Assembly (NCBI GenBank): GCA_030248295.1
Contig: JASANH010000104.1
Location: forward strand, 806,001-870,000
Source of the DNA: Mesodorylaimus sp. YZB2_4
Lineage: Eukaryota > Nematoda > Enoplea > Dorylaimida > Dorylaimidae
Length of the DNA: 64,000 nt
Reading direction: 5' to 3'
The notes beneath the pieces are model-generated. The model was not told the origin of the DNA. It did no database searches and saw only the letters and a list, made by a program, of their open reading frames with translations. Position numbers and translations under genes: made by a program. Shown here piece by piece: positions 10,555 through 20,269 of this stretch (positions within the stretch are counted from its first letter, which is position 1; each line of letters opens with the position of its first letter).

Positions 10555-13500
10555 ATGAAGAAATCTTTGGGACGAATGGTGAAGATGCCGCATTTGGCAG
10601 GTGAGTGTTGGTTTTGGTATGGCCGATGCCGGTGTGTACTTTAGGCATAGGCGTAATGGGGGCGACGAAGGCGTTGTTGCCTTTACTATTTTTCATTGCT
10701 TTTGCGGCTTACTTTGATGTTTGCCGCCTTGCTCGTAAAACGAGTCGTTTTATTTCGCCGCCTGTCACTGAGCGAGGGGCATTGGAATCTGGCTCGTTTT
10801 TAAAAACTCAAAGGCAGCCGCCTGGTTGCGGGGAGGGGCGAAAAGATGGTAGTTTATGGGGCGCGTAGCAACATTGAGAATGTTGGGAGATATTTGGTTT
10901 TTCCGCGTCCACTGCGGCTATTAATGTCCTCGATTCTGCATCGTGATTGTGGACTAGGGGATGGCTATTTTATGGTTTTAGGTCTAGGAGGAGTGCGGAG
11001 CTTGAAAAATGGGCTCGGGTCACGCACGAAACGTCGGCCGGTTTAGAAGACGGCGGCACCTTTTGCTTCTGTTTAGTGAGACTCATTAAGGTGATTTATT
11101 AGCGACTAGCTGTTCGAACCACGACGGCGGCATCTGCCGTTTTGACGCCCGCGCCAGTATGTTACACTGGCCAAAACGTGGTGCCATCTCGGCCAGCTCT
11201 TACAATCGTGATAAATTCCTTGAACGCTATTGCTAACCGACTCGGCTTAATGATGCTAAAAAATCGCTTCACCACCACCTATCGATCCCACACATCACTT
11301 TTAGTCACAGCCGCCGGCGCATCGCTTTCCAAGGCGGCGTTCAATTAGTTTACGTCTTGGAAACCGTGCCGAGCACTCATCTGGCCCCCAGCAGAAAAGT
11401 TTTTTCGATTAGGCTTTGCCGAGTCTTGATTTCGAACACATTGTCTGTATGCCCGCCATGCTATTGAAGTCGTTGCACTGGTTTCGTTGGAGTAGTGACT
11501 TATTGAAACGACGCAGTATGCCAGCACCCTTCTTGCCTACCAGGCACTGGCGTAGATTTGATTTGTTGTTTTTGGATTTCAGGCGCTTTCGGTCGCCATT
11601 GTCGAACCGATGACGACAAAGTGCGCTTGTTGTCGGTCGTATCTCGAAGCAGTCTGAGCGACGATGCGCCATTGTTGTTGGACGAATCGAGTAGCAGCGA
11701 TTTGGAAGATGCGTTGCGTATGGAGACGCGAGCCGACGACACGCCGCCTGAAAATGGACCGTGCTGCAGTGGAATCAATTCGACGCCGAGCGGTCCGCTA
11801 ATTGATGTAACCGATACGACAACGAGCAGAGTATGCTTTTAGCTTTTGTTTAATCAGGCTTCGAATAACAAGTCGGCGGCTTCTTTTGAAGATTGTGCAA
11901 GCTACACAGAAAGGCGACGACGAAAAACGACACGAGTGGGTGTTTACGTTGTACGATTTTGATGGCAAGGGGACACCGAATAAGGAGGTGAGTGGAGAGG
12001 ATGTTGTTACGGTCTCCTCTATCTTATCAACACGTTCCTATGCATCACGCCGTCGAAGGGCGGGGCGATTACTTTCGGGTGTAGACATAACAGGGCTGGG
12101 GTTTGCACACCTGTGTCCATATTGGGGCTTAAGTTGTTTGCGCAGTGCTGTCAATCAATGGCTCTGCTGAATGTTTGTGGCTGGGACTGGAATTGTGGTT
12201 TCGTTTTTGGGCCAATGGAAAGTTTAGGAAGGGGGTGGCCATCTGTTTAGTGGGCCTGGTGTCCACTCGGATTTTTCCGTTAGCCGTAGAGGCGGCGCCC
12301 ACCATCAGAATTCAAAGAGATTTCTCGCGAGTTAAGTAGATTCCTTTGATGTTTAGGATATCCTGAGTATTGTGCGGGCCATCTACGACGTGTTGGGCAA
12401 TGCGAAAATTCGAGCCCGCAGCTGTGCGAGTGGTGTGAAAGACGAGAAAGGCAATCGGGCCACATTCAAAATCAAGTTATCCTTGACGGCGGACGAAAAC
12501 GCGGATGTGGCTGTTACGACGACGCGTAAAAACGATGAATGTCGAATGGTCGAACGGCGGCGTTGTAAAAGACAGGAAAAAGCATCAACGTCGGTCGACA
12601 GCGGCAAGATGAAAGGAGGAGTAATGTGTACGCCGGTTAAAGTGCCTCCTCCTCCGTCGTTCACGAGTACGTTGGCCGCCGGCGATGCTCATCATTCGGC
12701 GAGCTTGGAACAAGCGCGATACGAAGAAGAATTGCCACTGTTACGCCATCACAAGAAGCCGACTAAACGACGGGGCGGTTGCGCCGGCGCCGGAGTCGAA
12801 AGGCATTCACCACCGCCCTTGCACAGCCGCAAGATTTATCGACGAAGTGCTAGCTTTTCACAAAACAACGCCGACCTCGCCTTCGTCTCAAATCATCACG
12901 ATCCGGCGACTGGGTCCGTGTGCGCCCAGTGCACGTACAGGGATTACGTCAACCTGTCAGAATTGGAGAATTGCTGCGGCGGCGGCCATCACGATCAGCA
13001 GAAGCATAGTCGAGGCGGAGTGCATCATATCCGCCACTGCGATCGCCATTGCCATTGCCCACCCACGTCTGACTCGACGCCGAAACATTCGTTAGAGAGT
13101 GGAGCCAGCTGCTACCGATTCGAGGCCCGGAATGGGCCATGCGCTCTCCATCCTTCGCCCAATACGGCCGTGGTTCGTCGATGCGCCGATTTGGTTCAGC
13201 AATCCGTTTCGCCCCGCTGTTGTCGACTGTTAGATTCGATCAGCGCTTATGGCGCCGCCCCGTCCACCACTTCCATGCACGTGAATGTGCAAGCCAGGGC
13301 CTACTATCAAGATCGTACGTCTGGCCAACGAACGCCAGCCGCCCATTCGCAAAAACGTCTCTCAATCAACTGTGATAAGGAGAATGTTCAAGGACCACCC
13401 GGCACGATGACGGCGAGCCAAGAAAGAAAGCACAAGAGTCGAGACAAGGACAAGAGCAGGACCAGCGAACAAGTCAAGAGCTGGGTCCTGAATGACTCTA

Positions 13501-13634
13501 CTTCGGCTGTAAATCGAGGGCCAACCTCGCCGGCTAAAGTGGAACCACGGGGTGTGGCTGATGGAAGTGACCGAGTCTATGTTGAGCATAAGCACGTTCA
13601 TAGGCACAATCACTACCACCACCACTATTATTGA
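10555..13634 (+). CDS. NKD: Naked cuticle homolog (EF-hand inhibitor of Wnt/Dishevelled)
   Basis: Four exons: 10555-10600, 11583-11830, 11892-11987 and 12357-13634, giving 555 aa. The start ATG has an in-frame TAG at 10537 and opens MKKSLGRMVKMPHLA. It lacks the Met-Gly of myristoylated vertebrate NKDs. The diagnostic EF-hand reads HEWVFTLYDFDGKGTPNKE, continuing DILSIVRAIYDVLGNAKIRA, closely parallel to NKD1 QEWTFTLYDFDNNGKV..EDI. The protein ends in a His-rich tail, HVHRHNHYHHHYY, which is another hallmark of the family. Naked cuticle binds the PDZ and basic region of Dishevelled through the EF-hand region and dampens canonical Wnt signalling. Exon 3 uses a GAAG acceptor at 11891; the nearer CAG at 11857 would put the EF-hand out of frame. 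The long last exon is disordered and rich in Arg, Ser and His. Confidence 0.88.
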
Positions 13635-14788
13635 TGGATGCTAGGCAGGCCTGTATTCATATCTGGATTGCTTTCTCTGTGCATTATGACTGACTTGCTC
13701 AGGTACGCGTATGTATCGTGTGTTGGCAATGTGCTGTGCATAGTGTGACAAGTACAAGATGGAATGGGCGGTCAGACCTGGCGGCTGCTCTGCGAGCAGT
13801 TTCAGTAAAGCGGTGGTGGAATAGACAGCAGAGAGCTGCTGACGACTTTACGACATCAAATGTGTCCTAGCCCTATGGTTGAGAAAATGCACGTGAGTCA
13901 GACGTTCAGTATTTCAGTGAGTTGAACTAGCGAAATGAGCGGATCTGAATAAGCACACTGCTCTGCCGATTGTTAGCTTCAGTCGAGTTCGGCCGTCTGG
14001 TGGCGCGAATTCGCCACCATAAATACACACCATTTACCTTGTCCTGCCCGAATTCAGCTGAGGCCGTTCAGCTATATACCACCTTGTGTCTTTTCTGAGC
14101 ACACCTCCGCATGAGGGCGGCCATGCGTGGGATGGAGGTGTTTGTGGATTCCCTGGGCTTCCTCAAGACAGTGGCGGGGGCTTGGCTCGACCAGGGGCCG
14201 GGACCGAAAGACACGATCAGTCCTTAAATCCGAAAAAATGAGAATCGAAAATTGGTAGAATACGGATTAGTCCAACGAATGGAGACAAACCCCAGACCAC
14301 ACTGTACTTGCTTACTGCGTCAGGACGGAAGGATTGGACACTTGTGTTCCAGTCGGTGAGGCCACAGGAATCGAAAAATGTTTATTCCTGCTCAATGTCG
14401 GACGATTGCCATGTGGCAACTGCGACCTACGAGAGTCCAAAGCTGTAGGTTCAGACCGCAGTGATGCGGGAAACGGGGCCACTCCCCAGCACAGACGGAT
14501 CATCCCATGAGACAGTCCACTGTCAGAAAGCGAGTCCGACTGACGATGCGGCTTATGTCCAGCCAATCATGTCATCAGTCGTTCCCAAATCGGCAGGAAT
14601 AGTGCGTCGTGTAGTGATGATCGGCAAATGTGGTGGAGAATCCAACACTCGCTGTCGATCAGAACGGCAGCACGCGGTCGGGTTCCATGAGCTAACGCGG
14701 CATCCCGGGATGAGGGTTATGGGGATTTGCTAGCCCATAAAATCTTCCTCCAGGACTGTCGGCATTCCTTGACGGTGAGACCCGGAAT

Positions 14789-15040
14789 ATGTTCCAGATC
14801 CCCTTTGCGATGACTGATCGTGAGACGACTATCGACAATTCGACGAATAAAAGACCATGGAATAGGAATGAGTGTTCAGTTGCAGATCCTGATCCAGACG
14901 CACCGCGGCTTTCGCTGTCCACTGGGGAACGACGTATGCGATCGTTGATGATTTTTCCGTTGACGTTGGCGTTCCTCGCTGTCGCTATCTTTCTCCTGCT
15001 CGCTAGATTACTGCCCGTCACGGGATCAGGCATTGCGTGA
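14789..15040 (+). CDS. Possible small membrane protein or terminal exon, unknown function
   Basis: This is an 83-codon ORF. The first 50 residues are polar (ending in SLSTGERRMRS), followed by one strong membrane helix (FPLTLAFLAVAIFLLLARLL) and a seven-residue tail. That shape suits a tail-anchored protein or the last exon of a membrane protein. I recognise no family and found no convincing upstream exon. The minus strand is also open across this segment, which weakens the call. Confidence 0.3.
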   Translation: MFQIPFAMTDRETTIDNSTNKRPWNRNECSVADPDPDAPRLSLSTGERRMRSLMIFPLTLAFLAVAIFLLLARLLPVTGSGIA

Positions 15041-15366
15041 TATTGTGCAATGCATCGTATGCTGCGTCAAGCAGCCGTGAGAGTGGGTCGAAGACTAGCG
15101 TCGTCCCCAGCGAACGCAAACGTACCCAGTAATCGCAAGGATGCTATAATCGCGATCGACAAACCAGGTCGGGCCAGATCGAGAACACATTAGTAACGGA
15201 AGTACAAGCGGGGGGGGGGGAATACCTCAGGAAAATCAAACTGACGATGAGCAAAAACAGATGAGCGTTACCTGTTCTGACCAAACGATAGTGGACCCTG
15301 GCAACGAGATGGCCAGAGATGACCCCAGATGTGGTCGTCATAACCCCATTGGCTGTAGATGCACCA

Positions 15367-15798
15367 ACAAGGAATGCTTGCTTACTGTTAAGGTTTTCCC
15401 GGGAGCGAGACACGTCTCAAACTGTTGGCCATGACAAAAGGTAATGCTGGAAAAATTTTGACGGCCGGATGAGGTTCTGGTAAAGAGTGGCAAGTGGTCA
15501 AAGTAAGAGGTCAATTTCGAATTTTTAGGATTTTTCCAAGATATCTTCGCGCAGGCTGCCTAAATTGGGTGCACAAACTTGTCTGTCAGGCTGCATCATG
15601 CAATTTAGGCAGCCTGCGTGAAAATATCTTGAAAAAATCCTGAAAATTCAAAGTTGACCACTTACTTTGACCACCAGCCACTCTTTACCAGAACCTCATC
15701 CGGCCGTCAAAATTTTTCCAGCATTACCTTTTGTCATGGCCAACAGTTTGAGACATGTTTTGATCCCGGGGAAACCCCAGTGGGCAAGCATTCCTTGT
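15367..15798. mobile_element. 432-bp foldback/MITE-like inverted repeat
   Basis: The arms are near-perfect reverse complements. ACAAGGAATGCTTGC at the left end pairs with GCAAGCATTCCTTGT at the right end. AACTGTTGGCCATGACAAAA, GGTAATGCTGG and TTTTTGACGGCCGGATGAGG are all matched in the opposite arm. The arms are about 195 bases around a 40-50 base centre. There is no ORF with family resemblance. Probably a non-autonomous DNA transposon. Confidence 0.8.
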
Positions 15799-16147
15799 AA
15801 GCCATTCTGATTCGATGATGCAGGCTTGAAACTTTCACCTTTTGATTTTTTGCCGATTTGTAGCAGGCATAGACTAGTCGAGGGTGAATCCTCTGCGGAG
15901 CGACATTGCTAAAAATCCAGCAAAATTTTCAGTTCTGAAAGAAAGGAAAAACAAGGTATGAGAAAATGGGCCAGCGACAGGAGGCGCCTAGTTAGTGCGC
16001 TTTACACTACTTTACATTCCTCTTCCGACTCCATGAGAGATGCATATTTGGTTTTAGTCGTGTTCTTTCTTCGATTCTGTGCGGTCGCGCTGTCCCTTCG
16101 CTCCGTACTCTACGCATTTTCACTGTTTGAGCGCCGATATTATCACC

Positions 16148-17661
16148 ATGTCCTTCGAGAAATTGCATCCCCACGGTCGTCTGACGGTGGCCGCGGCCGA
16201 ATTCGCTTGGGACTTCTACAGGCACATTTCGATGAAATACCCCAACGAGGTCAAGAACGTGATTATTTCGCCGGCCCTCGCTCAATATCAAATGGCATTC
16301 ATGCTGCAGATGGCCACCGGCGAGACTAGGAAGCAGTTGTTTCGAAGCATGCACTTGCTGGAAGACGATGACGCCCACGAACTGATGCGCTGGATGATAT
16401 GGGTCATCGACTACTTCAAGCGAGAAGGTAAGGTTTCGAGTTTAATTTCCGTTTCCTGGGAACATATTTGTAGTTTTTAGTAGCTTCGAGTCACGGTACA
16501 ACTCCGAAATCGGTCCTAGTGATCGCTCGCGAGAATGCGAACTACACGAGCAGCATTATCCAATGGGTCAATCTGTATCGGTGAGTCATCTCCTTGGGTT
16601 GCTTGCGTTGCTTGGCCTTTGATCGTGGATATTAGCATTTTAGGGCTCACAAAAACCACGTTGTGGTGCCCGCATTGAAAGGAAAAGAAAAGAAAATTGG
16701 GGATCTGGTCAACCGTCTGACTGGCTCGTTTCCGAAAGTCAACATTTCCAAGCCCGCCGAACCCGACATGTTTGCGCCGCTCACATTCAATGAGAATACA
16801 AAAGCTGTCGTCGCTATGAAGTTCATCTGCCAGCTCTTCTTGCCCAGCAGCAACTCCCCGGTCAAAGTGTCCCCGAACCGCGTGGCGTTTTGGCGAACTC
16901 CTGTGAATAAGGACGATCCGCAAGGCGAGGAGACCCTGGGCAAGGTGCGCGTGATCCAGTTGGTCAAAAGGGTCGAGTACCTGACGGACGATCAGTGCGA
17001 AATCATGGGCCTCGACTTGTTCCCGAGCAACTTGTCCGTCTATTTCCTGCTGCCGAAGGAAGTTTTGTTGGATGGCCAGAACGCCAATGTCAACCACTCG
17101 TTGGTGCTGTTCGAGGAAGGACTGAACGGGCGCACTCTGCACAATTATATACAACGGCTGATACCCCAACGGACAAAACGACACACGGAATTGATGGTAA
17201 GTGCCGACTGATGTGACTCGAAAATATGTGAATGTGGAGGTTTTTAGATTACGATCCCATGCTTCGATTTTTGCACGCGAGCCTCCTTGGACGGAACGAT
17301 GAAGGAAATGGGCTTGGAAAACCTGTTCAATCCGGCCAACGCAGACTGGACCAATCTATTCACCGGCATGGCCGTGGGTGATTTCTATTTGTCCGAGGTC
17401 GAACAGGTTGCCTCCGTTCAGGTACCTCTCTAATCAACTGGACTTGATTCGCCACGCTGTTTATGATTCTCATTTCAGATGCTTCCGACATCCGTGGCCA
17501 GCAACACTCACATCAAATTGAAGAAAGCACCGCCGATACCGTTCCCGATTGAATTCGATGGTCTGAAATTCACGCTGAACCGTCCCTTTTTGTTCTTCAT
17601 TTTCGACCATTTCACCCGTGTCTTCCTCGTCTTCGGCCGATGCGAGAATCCTTGTGATTAA
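16148..17661 (+). CDS. Serpin-family protein, probably non-inhibitory
   Basis: Five exons: 16148-16427, 16481-16580, 16644-17196, 17248-17421 and 17479-17661, giving 429 aa. Serpin landmarks are KNVIISPALAQYQMAFMLQM near the N-terminus (the helix B ISP motif), the central sheet region, and the C-terminal signature LNRPFLFFIFDHFTRVFLVF followed by GRCENP. No clear signal peptide follows the ATG at 16148. An in-frame ATG at 16079 adds 23 polar residues. The reactive-loop hinge, normally EEGTEAAAAT, reads VASVQMLPTSVASNTHIKLK, without the small-residue hinge needed for loop insertion. Inhibitory function is therefore doubtful, and a storage, chaperone or hormone-carrier-like role is possible. 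The gene converges with the noggin/trunk-like gene. Confidence 0.85.
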
Positions 17662-17837
17662 CGATGTCCTGGTGCGCCAATGTTTCTACTTTTACTTGAG
17701 AGTGTCCTCCGAAGAGCGAGGTTTCGATTTTTCGTATCTGTAACTGGTTGCAATGTCAGAAAATGGTTTTCGATTGCGGGAATAGAGACGCCGTGTGCGT
17801 TTTCGGCTAAAATATTTCATATGGTCATGACGGAGAG

Positions 17838-17965
17838 ACCAGCGAGTTCGAACCCGCATGTTTACTGATCGTGAGACCAGGAAGAAACACCCCGAATTGG
17901 GGTGCACATGCAGGACATGCTGACACGGGTAGCTAAGCAGAGCTGCACCAGTCGCCGTCAAACAA
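17838..17965 (-). repeat. tRNA-derived SINE-like repeat
   Basis: On the minus strand GACTGGTGCAGCTCTGCTTAGC resembles a tRNA A-box region, and GGGTTCGAACTCG is a good B-box about 85 bases later. No cloverleaf acceptor stem forms, so a SINE head is more likely than a tRNA. A similar TGGTGCAGC head occurs near 25930. Confidence 0.45.
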
Positions 17966-18394
17966 CTTGCTGATGCTGGCAGCCATGAACATCATATCCA
18001 GCTACTTATTCAACAGCAATAGGTTTTTGATAATTTTATTGCAGCTGCTCACAAAGTGGACTCACTCAGCCCTACTGCCAAGTTGCTATTCCTGGTCGCC
18101 TGCCCAGTGAAATTCTTGGCTCTCCCTAGGGGCAAATTTGGCCTGACCAGAAGATGGCTCAAGCCAGGGGCGATCCAACGCAGTCCACGACACCTCTGCT
18201 GAGGTAATTGGCAACGCACCACATCGACTCTCAATTGCAATGGGGGTTCTGACGGACCGAAGTGCTGTGTATCGGTGCGCTACTATTTAAGAAAGCAGTG
18301 AGCAATGAAAGCTCATATTTGTGTTTCTTCGCTGACTGGACGGGTCAACTATCTCTAAAATACACCTCTGTGCACATTCAACATTAAAACACAC

Positions 18395-18400
18395 TTTATT
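18395..18400 (-). promoter_or_regulatory. Poly(A) signal AATAAA
   Basis: TTTATT on the plus strand is AATAAA on the minus strand, six bases past the stop codon of the noggin/trunk-like gene. If used, the 3' UTR would be very short. Confidence 0.5.
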
Positions 18401-18405
18401 ACAAA

Positions 18406-19437
18406 CTATTGCTCGGCAAGACTCTGCAAGGTAGACCCTGCTAAAACTTGGCATTCGCAGGCCACTGGTGAATTAATACTGTACTGCTGCCATTTCGGGG
18501 ACGAGTCAGTCCCTGAATTGTACAGTACGTCGATGCTTCGATAACGCTCCCTGCATTTGGCCCCTGCGCCCAAACAGCTCTTATCAGTCTCGTGGCACGA
18601 CAGCTCATTGACGTAGCGAGGAAAATATTTAGGAGTCAAAGTCCGCAACGACCAGCATAGGTTGCACAGGCTGACGTAGCCCGAGTTATCGTCGACTGGA
18701 TCGCCGCGTCGAATCGAACAGTCCAGAGGCGTCACGATCCCTCGATTGGCCAAGATACTCGAAGCAGAAGTCTTGGCGAACGGATCCCGTTTCTCACGTT
18801 TTGGAGTGTTGCCGATTTTGGAAGACGTGGGGAGTGTAGAGGACGAATTGGATTTTCTGACCAGATCTCGAACTTGTTCCTCGGATAGAAGGAAGGTTGA
18901 ATGATTGAATTGGGCGGTCTCGTCCTGGACCAATCGTGTGCAATGCTGGGTCAGGTTGAGTGGTATTACTATTTCGGGATTAGTATTTGATATGCCCAAA
19001 CTTAGACCAGCAGTTTTGTAGTAGGTGGGGTCCCACTGACTGGTCAGCCGTTGAGTGAGCAGTTGGACGCAAGCCACACATTCTATGATACGACCACATT
19101 TGAATGACTTTTGAGCCAATAAATGATCGGGTCGCTGGCCAAAAATGTTTTCACCTCTCCAAGCATCATAGTGGCGTAAATCAGCGAAATTGACCACAGC
19201 TTCTTCCAATGTGGCGGCCTGGAATGATGGGTCGTACGGGATACAATGATTCCCAGATTGAGCTCGGACGCACGGGCACGAGTTGCTAGTGTCCATCTTG
19301 CCTGTATTTCTCTGAATCGAATTCCTCTTCGTAATGGATGCCGAATCGATATCCTGTCTCTTGATCGGATTTTCGAAGGCCGAGGAGAAGGAGGGTGTAG
19401 AAAGGACGAAAATAAAAAATGGAATCATGATCGCCAC
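18406..19437 (-). CDS. Secreted noggin/trunk-like cystine-knot protein
   Basis: Single-exon ORF of 343 aa. MAIMIPFFIFVLSTPSFSSA is a good signal peptide. Dibasic sites occur at KRQ, TKRN and KREKRD, the last a furin-like site separating a pro-region from the C-terminal 120 residues. That C-terminal region carries clustered cysteines: LCNLCWSLRTLTPKYFPRYV, then ELSC, DKSC, AKC and a final VACECQV. The PRYV core, the spaced cysteines, the tryptophan and the terminal Cys-Glu-Cys resemble noggin (RFWPRYVKVGSC...ISECKCSC) and insect trunk. Noggin binds BMPs; trunk and PTTH activate Torso-type receptors. Which role applies here cannot be told from sequence. The lack of introns stands out among its neighbours. 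Confidence 0.65.
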   Translation of the reverse strand: MAIMIPFFIFVLSTPSFSSAFENPIKRQDIDSASITKRNSIQRNTGKMDTSNSCPCVRAQSGNHCIPYDPSFQAATLEEAVVNFADLRHYDAWRGENIFGQRPDHLLAQKSFKCGRIIECVACVQLLTQRLTSQWDPTYYKTAGLSLGISNTNPEIVIPLNLTQHCTRLVQDETAQFNHSTFLLSEEQVRDLVRKSNSSSTLPTSSKIGNTPKREKRDPFAKTSASSILANRGIVTPLDCSIRRGDPVDDNSGYVSLCNLCWSLRTLTPKYFPRYVNELSCHETDKSCLGAGAKCRERYRSIDVLYNSGTDSSPKWQQYSINSPVACECQVLAGSTLQSLAEQ

Positions 19438-20269
19438 AAAAAGAATCTTTATCTTCCAACTACGACATCCCGAATTGGCCTATCGATTTTTGAGTGGGTC
19501 AATAAAAGTGTGCGCAGCAGGTTTGCCTAATCGCGATGCCGGTATATGATTGAGTAGTGCGCTGGCAAAGACGCATACGATGCCTACTGATCGTGAGATA
19601 GATGGAACGTGCATTATACGACTGGTTCGGCATGAAAACAGGTATTCCGCATTAGGCAAATACCAGTCAATATGTATTGATGCAAGTTGAGAACTCCGCC
19701 AGGCTTAGCGTCTTGTCTTGCTTAGGTAAGGTATCATTTCGAAAACACACAACGCTACAACGCGGCAAGCATGAGGTGGGACGAGAGCCCTGGCAGAGAA
19801 AACTGGTCAGTCCCACCTGGCTTTGATAGATTCTATGCGCGTATTCCCAGTTGAAACGATCTTGTGCTCTGTAATCGTACTATACAAATTTAGACTAAAC
19901 TGAAGCGAACTGAACTGAACTTGTTGTTGCCTAAAATCTGAACTAAAACCCAAAAAAGTGGGCGACACGGGCGAGCATTCAATCAAATTTAGTTACCTTT
20001 TCGTCGTGTTGACCCGCCTCACATCGTATTATTTCCTCATCTCCATTTATGTCGATCATCGCGGCACGGCTAACTTGTCCCGCGCGATCATCTCGGCAAG
20101 GCCAATCAGCCCGAACAACACCTAATCCAGGCAGCGGCTCGAGATTGGGCCACCTAGACGAAGGAAACGAGTTGAGTGACCGCCGTGCACTCGGCCAATT
20201 ACGAATATGAGGGAGAGTAGGGAGGAAGCGAGAGGTAGGCAGTCAGTGCGAGTGAGAGCGCGCTAAGCC
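19438..20269. promoter_or_regulatory. Divergent upstream region, noggin/trunk-like / collagen
   Basis: An 832-bp interval between opposite start codons. Just before the collagen ATG the sequence is purine-rich (GAGGGAGAG repeats near 20208-20235). I see no TATA box here, in contrast to the second collagen gene. Confidence 0.4.

Larger units (their letters stand above)
13635..16147. other. Repeat-bearing intergenic region
   Basis: A 2.5 kb gap between naked cuticle and the serpin. It contains a possible small membrane-protein ORF (14789-15040), a run of 11 G at 15210-15220 and a 432-bp inverted repeat at 15367-15798. No further gene is recognisable. Confidence 0.5.
17662..18405. other. Convergent intergenic region with SINE-like element
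   Basis: This lies between the stop codons of the serpin (plus) and the noggin/trunk-like gene (minus). It contains a Pol III-box repeat at 17838-17965 and otherwise no recognisable feature. Confidence 0.5.

Noticed and set aside
11008..11046. MGSGHARN as a myristoylated NKD start
   Set aside because: The exon at 10555-10600 has an upstream in-frame stop, a stronger GTGAGT donor and the right phase; the 11008 frame has only a weak donor.
12685..13095. 136-codon plus-strand ORF inside the NKD last exon
   Set aside because: Alternate frame of the NKD coding exon, which continues to the His-rich tail.
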